From contig JANYKD010000305.1 of the NCBI GenBank assembly GCA_025361735.1, positions 1 to 33,618 of the forward strand: a DNA stretch of 33,618 nucleotides, read 5' to 3'. The position numbers and the translations under genes were made by a program. The number at the start of each line of letters is the position of its first letter. The stretch's first letter is position 1. A model generated the notes under the pieces. That model saw nothing but the letters and a program-made list of their open reading frames with translations. It had not been told where the DNA came from and did not search any database. Shown here piece after piece: positions 15,909-25,241 of this stretch. This stretch comes from Phycisphaerales bacterium (GTDB lineage: Bacteria; Planctomycetota; Phycisphaerae; Tepidisphaerales; Tepidisphaeraceae).

Positions 15909-18821
15909 TCACGAACGATTGCAGGCGTGTCGCGCAATCGACTCTCGTACGATCCCCGCCAGTTCCTCCAGGCTGTAGCCGCCCTTCTGCACGACCTGCG
16001 TGACGCGATTCTTCAGGCTCTCTCGCTCCTGCGCAGACAGCTCATGCGCGGTAACCACGACCACGGGAATATCCCTCCACTCCGGCTCGCGGCGCAACTG
16101 CTCGATGACATCAAAACCATCCATCTCGGGCATCAACAGGTCAAGCACGATCATTGCCGGACGCCGCTTGCGGACAGAATCGATCGCCTCCCGGCCGTTG
16201 GCCGCCTCCTCAACGTGCCAACCCGATTTCTCCAGCGTCCGCCGTTCCAGCTCGCGCAGCGACGGATCATCTTCAACCACCAGAACGCTGCCATCGCCTT
16301 GTGGACGGCCCTGCCCATTGGACGGCGCACGCTGCAGGCGCTGCACCACCTCGTTCAATCGCTCGAAGTTCACGGGCTTGACCAGGTATTCCGAAGCGCC
16401 CAGCGCGTAGCCCATCTGCTTGTTGTCGAGAATCGTCACCAGCACAACGGGAATGCATGACAGTTCCGGGTCGGCCTTGAGTTCCGCCAGCACTTTCCAG
16501 CCATCCTTGTGCGGCATCATCACATCCAGCAGTATCACGTCCGGCCGGAGTTCGCGAGCGCGCTGCAGCCCTTCGTCGCCATTGCCGGCAAATTCGACGC
16601 AGACACCATCATGCGCCAAGGCACGTCGCATCAGATCGCGCGCCACGGGATCATCGTCGATCGCCAGGACCAGTTTCGCGTTGGCAACCGCCGGCGGCGA
16701 GGGTCGTTCTTTCGTCACCTTCGCCGCGACACCGGCCACCGGCGCCGGCTTGGGGTCGATGACCGTGGCCGGCAACAGAACCTCGAACACCGAACCTTCT
16801 CCGCTGCGACTCGTGACACTCACATCGCCGCCCATCATCCGGCAGAACCGCCGCGTGATGGCCAGGCCCAGCCCGGTGCCGCCGTATTTCCGCGTCGTTG
16901 ATGCGTCCGCCTGCGTGAATGCCTCAAACAATTTGGCGAGCTGCTCGTCGGTCATGCCGATGCCGGTGTCGCTGACGCGGAAGGTGATCCAGTCCTTCCC
17001 GTCGCGCGTGGAACGATCGGCCTCCAAAAGAATCCGGCCATTGTCGGTGAACTTGCACGCATTGCTCAACAGGTTGAACAGCGTCTGGCGGACCTTGGTC
17101 AGATCCGCGCGCATGTCGCCGATGTTGTCCGAGAGTTTCACCTCGAGCTTGTTCTTGTTCTTCGCCGCCAGCGCGCCCATGGTCACCACCACATCGCCGA
17201 TCATTCCCTTGATGCTGAAGTCCTCGAGATAGAGGTCCATCCGGCCGGCTTCGATCTTGGAGAGATCAAGCACATCGTTGATCAGCGCCAGCAGGTGCTT
17301 GCCAGCGCCGTGGATCTTCTCCAGGTCGTTGATGAACGATTCCTCGCCCAGATCCCGGGCCTCTTCCTGGAGCATTTCGCTATAGCCGATGATCGCGTTG
17401 AGCGGCGTGCGCAATTCGTGGCTCATGTTCGCCAGGAACTGGCTCTTGGCACGGTTGGCTTGCTCGGCATTTTCCTTCTGCCGGGCCAGCTCGGCCGAGT
17501 GCCGACGTTCGGTCACATCGCGCAGATTCACCACGACACCGCGCACGGCCGGCTGATTCAGCAGGTTCTCCGCCACAGCCTCGACAAATCGCGCAGATTC
17601 ACCCTCGCCGGAACCGGCCAGCTTGAACTCCAGGCGCGGAGTCTTGCCGCTGGTCTGCGCCGTCCGCCGCACCAGTTCGACGACCCGATCGCGGTCTTCC
17701 GCATCGACCCAGTCGGATAGCAGCTTCCCCTGCAGTGACCCGGCCGAGACACCGAGCACGCTTTGTACGGCCTGGCTGGCATACTGCACATGTCCGGTGC
17801 CGTCCAGGATGACGATCGCGTCGGAGGCATTTTCGATCAGTGCCCGGAAATACGCCTCGCGCTGCTGGATCTGTTGCTGCGCATCGCGGAGGTTCTGCTC
17901 GCGCGTGCGCACCTTCTCGAACATGAAGCCGAACATGTCGGCCAGCCGGCCCAGTTCATCGCCGCGCCGCCCGGTCTGTCGGAGTTCCCTGCCCTCGGGC
18001 GTATCTTCAAATTTCTGTGCCTCCTCGGTGCTGTGGCTGACGGCGTCCGTTGCGGCCGCCAGGTGCGTCAGCGGGCGAATGACCGTCTGCCGCAACAGCA
18101 GATTGATGAGCAGGATCACGATCGCAAACACCGCGATGAACAGCAGCACCACGAGTTGCGCGTTGTGCCTCCCCTGCTGCATCACCTGCGCGGCGGGCAC
18201 GTAAACGATCTGGGCGGCGATCACCTGGTTGAGCTTCCATCCGAAACCCCGCTCCGTGCCATACGCCACCAGCATCGACTTGGGCGCCTCGGCCGGTGTG
18301 GTGTGACATTCCAGGCAACTGGCGCTCTTCACGATCATCGGGTTGGCGCTGTAGAACAGCTTCACGCCCTTCATCTCGCGAAAGCCGCTGATGCTCTGCG
18401 TCTGCGGCTCGGCCGCGAACCGCTGAACCAGTTGCTCCTCGAACTCATCCGCCTGGTCGCGCGGGTTGCTCGGATTCGGCGATGCCTCCTTGTAGAAGAA
18501 ATCCCCAAAGCCTTCCTTGCCGCGGAAGTTCTCAAACACCTCGCGCGCTGAGAATCCGGGCACTGTCTCCTTGATGAATGTGTCCGTGGTCTTCTGCAGG
18601 GGTTTGAGGTGACGGTTGATATTGTTGCTTGTGTAATCACGGACTGAATTCATCGTCTTGAGCAGCATGTTCGCGTCGGCCGACACCTGATTGGCCGACT
18701 GCCGGCCCATGACCACCTCCAGGGCAAACCAGCTCGTGGCCGCCCCCACCAGGAACGCCAGGAGCAGAATCAGGTTGAACTTGGTTCCGAGACTTGATCC
18801 GGTCAGCGTGAATCTGGACAT
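15909..18821 (-). CDS. Hybrid histidine kinase with periplasmic c-type haem motif, PAS and two receivers
   Basis: A 970-residue inner-membrane sensor. Order: transmembrane helix 1 (about 14-36); a periplasmic domain resembling DUF3365/Tll0287 (40-220) with the haem-binding motif CLECH at 169-173; transmembrane helix 2 (222-245); HAMP (245-305); a short coiled coil; PAS (320-440); HisKA with His468 in [15 protein letters not shown]; HATPase with Asn587, DTGIGM at 618 and GGTGLGL at 647-653; receiver 1 with Asp766 and Lys815; receiver 2 with Asp894 and Lys946. All phosphotransfer residues needed for autophosphorylation and receiver phosphorylation are present, but there is no histidine phosphotransfer domain. 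The haem suggests sensing of redox state or a gas such as NO, CO or oxygen; that is inference. It is the last gene of a three-gene operon, with 36-base gaps. Confidence 0.95.
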   Translation of the reverse strand: MSRFTLTGSSLGTKFNLILLLAFLVGAATSWFALEVVMGRQSANQVSADANMLLKTMNSVRDYTSNNINRHLKPLQKTTDTFIKETVPGFSAREVFENFRGKEGFGDFFYKEASPNPSNPRDQADEFEEQLVQRFAAEPQTQSISGFREMKGVKLFYSANPMIVKSASCLECHTTPAEAPKSMLVAYGTERGFGWKLNQVIAAQIVYVPAAQVMQQGRHNAQLVVLLFIAVFAIVILLINLLLRQTVIRPLTHLAAATDAVSHSTEEAQKFEDTPEGRELRQTGRRGDELGRLADMFGFMFEKVRTREQNLRDAQQQIQQREAYFRALIENASDAIVILDGTGHVQYASQAVQSVLGVSAGSLQGKLLSDWVDAEDRDRVVELVRRTAQTSGKTPRLEFKLAGSGEGESARFVEAVAENLLNQPAVRGVVVNLRDVTERRHSAELARQKENAEQANRAKSQFLANMSHELRTPLNAIIGYSEMLQEEARDLGEESFINDLEKIHGAGKHLLALINDVLDLSKIEAGRMDLYLEDFSIKGMIGDVVVTMGALAAKNKNKLEVKLSDNIGDMRADLTKVRQTLFNLLSNACKFTDNGRILLEADRSTRDGKDWITFRVSDTGIGMTDEQLAKLFEAFTQADASTTRKYGGTGLGLAITRRFCRMMGGDVSVTSRSGEGSVFEVLLPATVIDPKPAPVAGVAAKVTKERPSPPAVANAKLVLAIDDDPVARDLMRRALAHDGVCVEFAGNGDEGLQRARELRPDVILLDVMMPHKDGWKVLAELKADPELSCIPVVLVTILDNKQMGYALGASEYLVKPVNFERLNEVVQRLQRAPSNGQGRPQGDGSVLVVEDDPSLRELERRTLEKSGWHVEEAANGREAIDSVRKRRPAMIVLDLLMPEMDGFDVIEQLRREPEWRDIPVVVVTAHELSAQERESLKNRVTQVVQKGGYSLEELAGIVRESIARHACNRS

Positions 18822-18857
18822 GGCAACCTCTCCGGGCGGATCAGCCCGATTTCAATG

Positions 18858-19235
18858 TCATGAAGGCTTCTTCAGCGCCAGCAGCGCTTCGACCTTGCGC
18901 AGCAGCCGCTCGAGTTCCACGGGTTTGGTGTCGTAATCGTCACAGCCGGCCTCCATCGCCTTCTCGCGATCACCGGCCATGGCGTGCGCCGTCAGGGCGA
19001 TCACGGGGATGCCGCGCGTGGCGTCGACGCTCTTGATCCGGCGCGTCGCCGCCCAGCCGTCGATGATCGGCAGGCTCATATCCATGAGGATCAGATCCGG
19101 CGCGTCGGCCGCCGCCCGATCCACGCCCTGCTGCCCGTCGATCGCGGTCAGGACGCTGTAGCCACGGCGTTCCAACCGCCGCGAAAGCATGTCGCGGTTC
19201 ATCTCATTGTCTTCCACCAGCAGAATTTTCGGCAT
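18858..19235 (-). CDS. Single-domain response regulator (CheY-like)
   Basis: A 125-residue stand-alone receiver. The acidic pair Glu8-Asp9 in LLVEDNEMNR, the phospho-acceptor Asp52 in LILMDMSLP, Thr82 in IALTAHAM and Lys104 in DTKPVEL are all in place. It has no output domain, so it probably works by protein contact, relaying phosphate between the hybrid kinase downstream and the phosphatase upstream, or by moving to a partner. It lies in the middle of the operon with 36-base gaps on both sides. Its alpha-1 segment (NRDMLSRRLERRGY) is almost the same as that of the neighbouring receiver-phosphatase (NRDMLSRRLQRRGF), pointing to a duplication. Confidence 0.95.
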   Translation of the reverse strand: MPKILLVEDNEMNRDMLSRRLERRGYSVLTAIDGQQGVDRAAADAPDLILMDMSLPIIDGWAATRRIKSVDATRGIPVIALTAHAMAGDREKAMEAGCDDYDTKPVELERLLRKVEALLALKKPS

Positions 19236-19271
19236 GATGCACCGAGTGTTAAGACACAGTGTAGTCCAGCA

Positions 19272-20522
19272 TCAGAGGTCGCCCGTCGACGGTTCGCCGG
19301 CCAGAACCTCCATGGCCAGCGCCGAGACATCGTCGTGAATCGCGGCCGGGCCGCGAAAATCGCTCATCGCGCAAGCCAGCGTCTGGAGGCTCTGTTGCAG
19401 CGGGCAGCCCCGGCCAAGCCGGCACCAGGCCACAAGCCGCTCGGTGCCGAACAGTTCGCGCTCGCCGGTCATGGTCTCGGTAACGCCGTCGGAATAGAGG
19501 TAGAACCGATCGGAATCTTCCAAGGCAACCACGCCTTCCTCAAACCGGGCATCTTCGAAGCATCCCACCGGCGGGCTCTCGGTTCCGAGGAACTCCAGCG
19601 CGCCGCTCGCACGCAGAATCACGGCCGGCGGATGCCCGGCTGATACATACCGTAGTTTTCGATCTGACAGATCCAGGACGCCGTAGAACATTGTGAAGAA
19701 CTGCGAGTGGGCCTCCGTGGTCATCTGAAACCGGCGATTGAGCTCCTCGGCCACCGCAACCGGCGGCGTGGGCCTGAGGCCATCGGGCCCCAGACGCTCG
19801 ACGAGCGAGGCCTGATTCGCCACCGGCGAAAGCATGCGGCTCAGCGTCACCGACAGCAGCGCCGCCGGAACCCCGTGTCCACTCACATCCAGCAGATACA
19901 ACCCCACATATCTCGGCCCCAGCGAGCAAACATTGAGAATGTCGCCGCCAAGTTCGTCGCAGGGATCATAGAGCCACTCGAAGTGCAAACCCGGAACGCG
20001 CAGCGATGGCGCCGCAGGCAGGAGTGACCGCTGCATGCTCGCGGCCAATTGCAAGCTCCGCTGCATCCGGCCATTGGCCCGCTCCAGCGCCTCGTTCTGT
20101 CGCCGCAGGTCGGCCTCCAGCAGGCGAATGCGATCCACCGCCCGCTTGTGCGAAAGCTGCGTCTCCACGCGCGCCAGCACCACGGGAAAATCAAGCGGCT
20201 TGGTCACATGGTCGTTGGCGCCCAAGCTCAGCGCCTCGACGATGTCGGCCCGATCGCCCCGCGCCGTCGCCATGATCACCGGCAGTTGCATCGCACCCTG
20301 GGTCTTACGAAGCTGGCGCAGCACTTCGAATCCGCTCATTCCCGGCATTTCGATATCCAGAAGCACGAGGTCGAACGCCTCGCGCGCGATTGCCCCCAGG
20401 GCCTGTGGACCATCCACGGCCACGGCGACATCAAACCCGCGCCGCTGCAAACGGCGCGAGAGCATGTCGCGATTGTTCTCGTCATCGTCGACGACGAGCA
20501 GGCGTCCTGTAAGGTCATCCAT
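19272..20522 (-). CDS. Receiver-SpoIIE/PP2C-type serine phosphatase (RsbU-like regulator)
   Basis: A 416-residue regulator. The ATG at 20522 is preferred over a TTG 27 bases upstream because it starts just before the receiver. Residues 1-125 are a receiver with Asp56 (LVLLDIEMP) and Lys108. About 130-165 is a coiled linker (LEADLRRQNEALERANGRMQ). From about 165 comes the SpoIIE phosphatase: MQRSLLP, LGGDILN with Asp194, LDVSGHGVPAALLS with Asp212, SDGVTET with Asp345, and HDDVSA with Asp397-398, a complete metal-binding set. Such proteins dephosphorylate anti-sigma-factor antagonists in partner-switching systems or act on other phosphoserines. First gene of the operon with the stand-alone receiver and the hybrid kinase, which probably controls its activity. 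Confidence 0.94.
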   Translation of the reverse strand: MDDLTGRLLVVDDDENNRDMLSRRLQRRGFDVAVAVDGPQALGAIAREAFDLVLLDIEMPGMSGFEVLRQLRKTQGAMQLPVIMATARGDRADIVEALSLGANDHVTKPLDFPVVLARVETQLSHKRAVDRIRLLEADLRRQNEALERANGRMQRSLQLAASMQRSLLPAAPSLRVPGLHFEWLYDPCDELGGDILNVCSLGPRYVGLYLLDVSGHGVPAALLSVTLSRMLSPVANQASLVERLGPDGLRPTPPVAVAEELNRRFQMTTEAHSQFFTMFYGVLDLSDRKLRYVSAGHPPAVILRASGALEFLGTESPPVGCFEDARFEEGVVALEDSDRFYLYSDGVTETMTGERELFGTERLVAWCRLGRGCPLQQSLQTLACAMSDFRGPAAIHDDVSALAMEVLAGEPSTGDL

Positions 20523-20642
20523 ATTCGGCCACCGTCGACCAACTGCCAATCATCTTAGGCAGCGCTGGGCAAGGGCGGCCACGGGATTCGCGCCGCGCCG
20601 ATGGCGGCGGAGGAGGAAGAGTCCGGACAGCGGTCGGATGCA

Positions 20643-21836
20643 CTACTTCCCGAACGCCTCGCCGGCCGCCTTCTGGAACGTGGGCAGGATTTTCGGTCCG
20701 TCTTTGCCGGGATAGCCCGCATGTTGCACCATGAAGACCATGATCAGTTTTCGTTGCGGATCGATCGACATGTTGGTGGCGTAGGCGCCGCCGTGACCGA
20801 ATGTGCCGCGGCTGACGGTGTCCTTGGCGCTTTCGGCGCGACGCGTGGTCTGCCAGCCCAGGCCGTAGCCGCCCTCATCCTTGCCCTTGTTGACCAGGTC
20901 GCCGGTCTGGGTCGAGGTCATCTGTCGCACGGCCGCCTCAGAGACATAACGCTTGCCGTCGCGGATGCCGCCGGCCAGGATCATCTGGCAGAAAATGGCG
21001 GCGTCCGTCGCGGTCGAAAAATACCCGCCGGCCGGGCTCGGCCCGCGCTTGTGGTCGCTCAGCGGATAGGTGAGCTGGCCGATGGGCGTCTCTTCGAGTC
21101 CGTCTTTCGTGGCGTTGGGTTTGTACGATTTGGCCAGGCGTTTAAGTTGCTCTTCGCTCGGCCAGAAGGTCGTGTCCTTCATGCCCAGCGGCTCGAAGAG
21201 TCGCTTGGACATGAACTCCTCGTAGGGCATGCCGCTCACCACCTCGATGATCCGCCCGGCCGTGTTGATGCCGGCGTTGCTGTAGTCGTACTTGGTGAAC
21301 GGCTGGGTCTTCAGCGGCGTGAGTGCGTAGCTGATGGCCGCCTCTGCCAGGGAATAGGTGTCGATCTTCCGCTCGATCCGCGACATGAACGGCAGGCCGC
21401 TCGTGTGCGACAGCACCTCGCGAACGGTGATCGGGTGTAAGGGCTTCTTGAGCAGGATATGCTCGGCATCCTGTTCGACGGCGACCATCTGGCCTTTGAA
21501 CTCGGGGAGGTACTTCTCGACCGGGTCGTCAAGGCTCACCTTGCCTTCGTCCACGAGCATCATCAGGGCGGTTGCGGTCATCGGTTTGGACTGCGACGCG
21601 ATCCAGAAGATGCAGTCGGTCCGCATCGGCACTCCGGCCGCCACATCGGCGAAACCAACCGCCTGCAGGCTCAGCACCTTGTCGGCCGACGCCACCAGCG
21701 TGACAGCTCCGGCGAGGGTCTTGCTTTCCACAAACGGCTTCAATCCGCCCGCGATATCCGGCGCATCGGCTCGCGCCGAGGCTGCAATCAGTCCGAGCAT
21801 CAACATGGCCAGTAGAAAACGCAGGGACATTCGCAT
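20643..21836 (-). CDS. Secreted class C beta-lactamase-fold serine hydrolase
   Basis: A 397-residue exported protein. The ATG at 21836 is preferred over a frame start 48 bases upstream because GAGGAG precedes it and it starts a signal peptide (MRMSLRFLLAMLMLGLIAAS). The Beta-lactamase (PF00144) fold is clear: Ser81-x-x-Lys84 in IASQSKPMTATALM, VREVLSHTSGLPF, the tyrosine motif KYDYSNAGINTAGRIIE and the C-terminal HGG triad in FGHGGAYATNM. Members of this superfamily include DD-peptidases, esterases and AmpC enzymes; sequence by eye cannot separate them. Most such planctomycete proteins are esterase- or peptidase-like rather than antibiotic resistance genes, so I make no resistance claim. It stands between the phosphatase operon and the prepilin fragment on the same strand. 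Confidence 0.93.
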   Translation of the reverse strand: MRMSLRFLLAMLMLGLIAASARADAPDIAGGLKPFVESKTLAGAVTLVASADKVLSLQAVGFADVAAGVPMRTDCIFWIASQSKPMTATALMMLVDEGKVSLDDPVEKYLPEFKGQMVAVEQDAEHILLKKPLHPITVREVLSHTSGLPFMSRIERKIDTYSLAEAAISYALTPLKTQPFTKYDYSNAGINTAGRIIEVVSGMPYEEFMSKRLFEPLGMKDTTFWPSEEQLKRLAKSYKPNATKDGLEETPIGQLTYPLSDHKRGPSPAGGYFSTATDAAIFCQMILAGGIRDGKRYVSEAAVRQMTSTQTGDLVNKGKDEGGYGLGWQTTRRAESAKDTVSRGTFGHGGAYATNMSIDPQRKLIMVFMVQHAGYPGKDGPKILPTFQKAAGEAFGK

Positions 21837-21987
21837 GGGAATCGACTCCTCTTTCTTCTTGCCGAATGTGTGCCAGCTGGGCACGAAACGGAGACGGCAG
21901 TCGCATCATAACCAATTGCGAACGGAATTCGGCATGTGGTGGAGCGTCAACGACGGGCGAGCCCAAAGCCGCCGGCGCAGCGTCTGC

Positions 21988-22617
21988 TCAGTTCTGGATA
22001 TCCAGATACACCTTGGCCAGCGCCTTCTGTTCGATGATCACGCTGTCCGCGTGGCCGTCGCAGAAGCTGATGTTGACCCGGCCACGATGGCGAACCTTGT
22101 CGAAATTGACCGCGTCGCCGCAGCCGTTGCCGGCGTAGACATCGCCGAGGGTCTGGTTGAACTTCGTGTTGTAGAAAACCAGGATACCCGGCGACGACGG
22201 CGAGCCACTACGCAGGTTGGTGGAATCGGTCATGAGGAACGTCTGCGAACTGCCGCGCACCTTGGTAAGATTGCCGCGCAGCCGACTGCCCGCCTGGCTC
22301 ACGCCGCCCTCGGGCGGTTCGGCGATCCCCAGGACGGCCTCGTTGAATGCGTAGCTCTGCTTGCTGGATGGGCCGGTCCAGTTGCCGCCCGTGTACTCGG
22401 CAATCGTGAAACCGATCCACCCGCCATCGCGATCGGATGGGCAGATGAACATCTTGGCGGCCGTACCGGTGATCAGATCGGCCTCCAGGTTGGCTTTGGA
22501 ATCAATGCGAACGGTCTGCCCGAGATATTTGGCGAGCGACCCGGCCAGCCCCATTGGCCGCATCTGCCCGCCATCGTTGTAATAAGAGTACCGCATCCGG
22601 GCGGGATCGCCGAGGTC
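21988..22617 (-). pseudogene. C-terminal fragment of a DUF1559 prepilin-like protein
   Basis: About 210 residues read DLGDPARMRYSYYNDGG, AAKMFICPSDRDGG, GSSQTFLMTDSTN and KVRHRGRVNISFCDGHADSV, the latter being the characteristic H-X-DG-type end of planctomycete DUF1559 (type IV pilin-like) proteins. The N-terminal prepilin signal, an RRAFTLVELLVVI-like methylation and helix segment, is absent. Reading upstream in the same frame, the sequence is the shadow of the next gene, and that gene's stop (22620-22622) adjoins the fragment. The first possible ATG, at 22596, has no ribosome binding site. I conclude that the 5' half was deleted. Without the helix it could not be assembled into a pseudopilus. 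Confidence 0.75.
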
Positions 22618-22619
22618 GG

Positions 22620-22889
22620 CTACAGTGTGGGCACGCGCCTGAGTTCGGGCACGGCGTCGAGCGCGAGTTGATCGCGAGGATCGACGACCAGACGCGCGCC
22701 GGGTGCCTCGAAGTAGTAGTGTTGTCCGGAAACCGGGCCGATGACGCTCAGGCTGGTTCGGCCGGTGTATTCGAAGCAGACACTGAACTGCAGGGATGCC
22801 GCCGGCCGCATGGTCGCGTGGCTGGTTCCCACATGAAACGTCGGACCTGTACCGCGGAACTGTTCGATTGACTGGCCGCAACATCCCAT
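22620..22889 (-). CDS. Small conserved-looking protein downstream of the tryptophan-cluster protein
   Basis: An 89-residue protein starting MGCCGQSIEQFRGTGPTFHV, behind AGGAGA at ideal spacing. It ends with FEYTGRTSLSVIGPVSGQ, YFEAPGARLVVDPRD and ALDAVPELRRV. The C-terminal half looks like a compact beta-fold, and I have the impression of having seen very similar short proteins beside phage-tail or injection-like genes, but I cannot name the family. It follows the tryptophan-cluster gene after a gap of 114 bases on the same strand. The Cys-Cys near the N-terminus could bind metal. It ends only 3 bases from a truncated prepilin fragment. Confidence 0.65.
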   Translation of the reverse strand: MGCCGQSIEQFRGTGPTFHVGTSHATMRPAASLQFSVCFEYTGRTSLSVIGPVSGQHYYFEAPGARLVVDPRDQLALDAVPELRRVPTL

Positions 22890-23003
22890 GGTCGTTCTCC
22901 TGCTTTGGATCGATGTGGAACTTCCATCGCACGGCCGTCAGCGCGGGCCTGCCGGGTTGTTCCGGCAGACCCGCGGACGATTCGCGCGTACTGGTTTCTC
23001 GGT

Positions 23004-25241
23004 TCATCCCTTCTGCGGCGGACATACACCGACGCCGATGGTGAACTCGCTGAGGTTGTTGTGGGCGTAGCCGTGGTCACATCCGAAACCGATGCCCGAG
23101 GCACCGCCGACGATGGTCCTCTTCCATGCTCTAAGCTCGAGCTGGTAGCAGCATGGAATCGGGAATGCTTCATTGAGCGGAGCGGTCAGCCGGAAGGTTC
23201 CGCCCGACCACAGTGGGGCCACAGCGCCCTGCGACAGCGCCACGCCGTAGGTGCCGTCGACGTTGGCGGGCGCAGCGGCTTTCCATCCTGTCTGGATTCC
23301 CGCCACCAGCGCGGTCACCGTAGACCCCGGCCGGTTGAGAAGATTGACGGCCTGATTCACACCGTAGGTCGCGATGAGCGAATAAACGGCCAGGTGACCG
23401 TCGGTATCGTGCGCCTGGAAGTCGATTTCGAGCGTACCGGCGCTGGAATCGACGGTCTTGCAGGCGCCGACCGGTGTGCCATTGACGCGCACCTGGATGA
23501 TCGCCGTATCCGGCTCCTGGGTGCAAACGTGAATTCCGCCGCCACAGTTGTGACTGGGATCGTGCGTCATGGGGTCCTGCACCTGGTTGTCAAACGTGAG
23601 GATGAGCTTGTTTTCCTTCTCGGTGCCGCACACGGGCAGGACCTTGCGGTTGACCAGCTCGCCGCCGCCGCCAATCTGCCAGCCGACAACGCGAAACTGA
23701 TACGTTCCATCGGTGAACTTGGTGCTATCCAGAGGCACGACCAGGTCGCGGTTAACGAGCCAGAAACGGTTGGCATTCCAGCCGCCCAGGCCGCCCGTCG
23801 CCTCGGAGTGTTCGCGGCTCTCCACAACCGTGTGAGCGACCGCGCCGGCGTCGAGTTTGACGGTGAACGGAAACGCCACGGTGCCCGTCGTGAAACCGAC
23901 GGTTTCCATCCACAGCCGGGTGAAATCAACGGCTGCGCCGGTCGGCAGCGGGCTCCAGGTGACGCCATCCGGAGACTGCTCGACCTCGAGGTAATCGACG
24001 TTGAGCATGTCGTTGAAGTTCTTCTCGAGCGGAATGACGCCGGCGAATGGACGATCGCCGTTGTAATCCGCCGCGCCCGGCGCGACAGCGCCGGGATGGA
24101 GATAGCCCGCAGGCGCCGCCGCCGCGCCCGGGTTGCCGCCGATGTCGGTGATGGGGTCGCTGCAGATTCGCTCGATGACCACGCACTCGCCATCGGGACA
24201 TGGCTTGCCTGTCGGGTCGTGGCACTGCGGCAGACAGCAGGCTTTGTCGTTGGCGATCAGCGTCACGCTGAGCGGGTTGGGAATGTCCCAGCGCGTGTTG
24301 TTGCAGCCTTCGTCCACGATCACGGTTCCCGGAGTCAGGCAATCCTGAGTCACCTTGAAAATAATATCCGGAGTGCAATCCCACCACGGCCACCACGGCC
24401 ACCACGGCCAGATCCGCAGGCGCTCGAGCTCGGCCGACGCTGGCAGCTTCTGAAGAAGCGAAGTTCGAACCTGTTCCAGCGTATTCACGCTGGTCGGCGA
24501 GAGCGGCCGATTGAGTGCCATTCCCTGCTCGCCAAGGATGCCCTTAAAGACCGCCAGCGAAGGCTGGTTGCCCCCCGCGGGCGAGAGACGCAGGTCCGGA
24601 GCACGGCGCAGCACGTCGCCCACCTGCCTGGCCAGGAAGGGATCCACCTGCCAGATTCGCTGCCGCCACCACCACCATGGCCACCAGCCACAACACCACC
24701 TGAAACGGAGCTCAAAGACGCCGTTGACATCGGTCGTGCTGCAGCCGACCAGTTGGGTGTTGCACCAGATGAACCAGCGGTCGACGTCGTAGGCGCAGAC
24801 CTTGGCGCCCGGTACAGGACTGCCGTTTGCGCATACCACCCGCCCGCGGATAACGAAGGTCCGGCACCAGCGCAGCCACCACCACCAGTAGTACGGCGAG
24901 ATGCGCAGCGGCGGAAGCTTCAGGTTGGCGGTGTCCGCCCACTGCCGCTGCGATATGTCCACGCGAAGCGTCTGCAGGGCCTGCAATTCATCGTCGGTCG
25001 CGCCCTCCGGACCCACGATGATCTGAACCGCTCCCGGCGGCCGCGCAAACGCAAACGATGCTTCGCCAGCGCCCTTGCCATCGAGTTCGACCGATACCGA
25101 GCGCGGTTTCGCCTCGCCGCCGACAACCAGCACCTTGACGCGCTGTTCCGGCTTGAAGCCCTCGATGCCCGAGGCATCCAACGGCACGACCAGTTTCAGA
25201 CCACGGTTTTCTTGTCCGCCGGATTTTCCTGTTTCCGCCAT
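23004..25241 (-). CDS. Large tryptophan-cluster protein with carboxypeptidase-regulatory-like domain
   Basis: A 745-residue protein. ATG 25241 is preferred because AAAGGA precedes it; a longer frame reaching 25403 has no support. The N-terminus (MAETGKSGGQENRGLKLVVP) has no signal peptide. Residues about 128-180 match a CarboxypepD_reg-like beta-sandwich (FVIRGRVVCANGSPVPGAKV, TTDVNGVFELRF). Around it lie three aromatic clusters: YYWWWWLRW at 117-125, WCCGWWPWWWWRQRIW at 182-197 and WPWWPWWPWWDC at 278-289. The rest (290-740) is cysteine-rich and beta-like, with VIVDEGCNNTRWDI, PVCGTEKENKLILTFDNQV, HVCTQEPDTAIIQVRVNG, CCYQLELRAWKRTIV and HNNLSEFTI. I recall similar long proteins in other bacteria but cannot give a verified name. 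The lack of export signal plus surface-type domains suggests non-Sec delivery or a cytoplasmic assembly role. Confidence 0.85.
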   Translation of the reverse strand: MAETGKSGGQENRGLKLVVPLDASGIEGFKPEQRVKVLVVGGEAKPRSVSVELDGKGAGEASFAFARPPGAVQIIVGPEGATDDELQALQTLRVDISQRQWADTANLKLPPLRISPYYWWWWLRWCRTFVIRGRVVCANGSPVPGAKVCAYDVDRWFIWCNTQLVGCSTTDVNGVFELRFRWCCGWWPWWWWRQRIWQVDPFLARQVGDVLRRAPDLRLSPAGGNQPSLAVFKGILGEQGMALNRPLSPTSVNTLEQVRTSLLQKLPASAELERLRIWPWWPWWPWWDCTPDIIFKVTQDCLTPGTVIVDEGCNNTRWDIPNPLSVTLIANDKACCLPQCHDPTGKPCPDGECVVIERICSDPITDIGGNPGAAAAPAGYLHPGAVAPGAADYNGDRPFAGVIPLEKNFNDMLNVDYLEVEQSPDGVTWSPLPTGAAVDFTRLWMETVGFTTGTVAFPFTVKLDAGAVAHTVVESREHSEATGGLGGWNANRFWLVNRDLVVPLDSTKFTDGTYQFRVVGWQIGGGGELVNRKVLPVCGTEKENKLILTFDNQVQDPMTHDPSHNCGGGIHVCTQEPDTAIIQVRVNGTPVGACKTVDSSAGTLEIDFQAHDTDGHLAVYSLIATYGVNQAVNLLNRPGSTVTALVAGIQTGWKAAAPANVDGTYGVALSQGAVAPLWSGGTFRLTAPLNEAFPIPCCYQLELRAWKRTIVGGASGIGFGCDHGYAHNNLSEFTIGVGVCPPQKG

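Noticed and set aside
15749..15937. 62-residue minus-strand frame across the twin hairpins
   Set aside because: It is read-through of the repeat element and overlaps the end of the kinase gene; no ribosome binding site.
20643..21836. Antibiotic-resistance beta-lactamase
   Set aside because: The fold includes many esterases and peptidases, and nothing in the sequence or context points to beta-lactam hydrolysis.
24378..24412. Tandem ccaccacgg repeat suggesting a minisatellite
   Set aside because: It encodes the Trp/Pro cluster of the large protein, so the repeat follows from the WPW residues rather than being a separate element.
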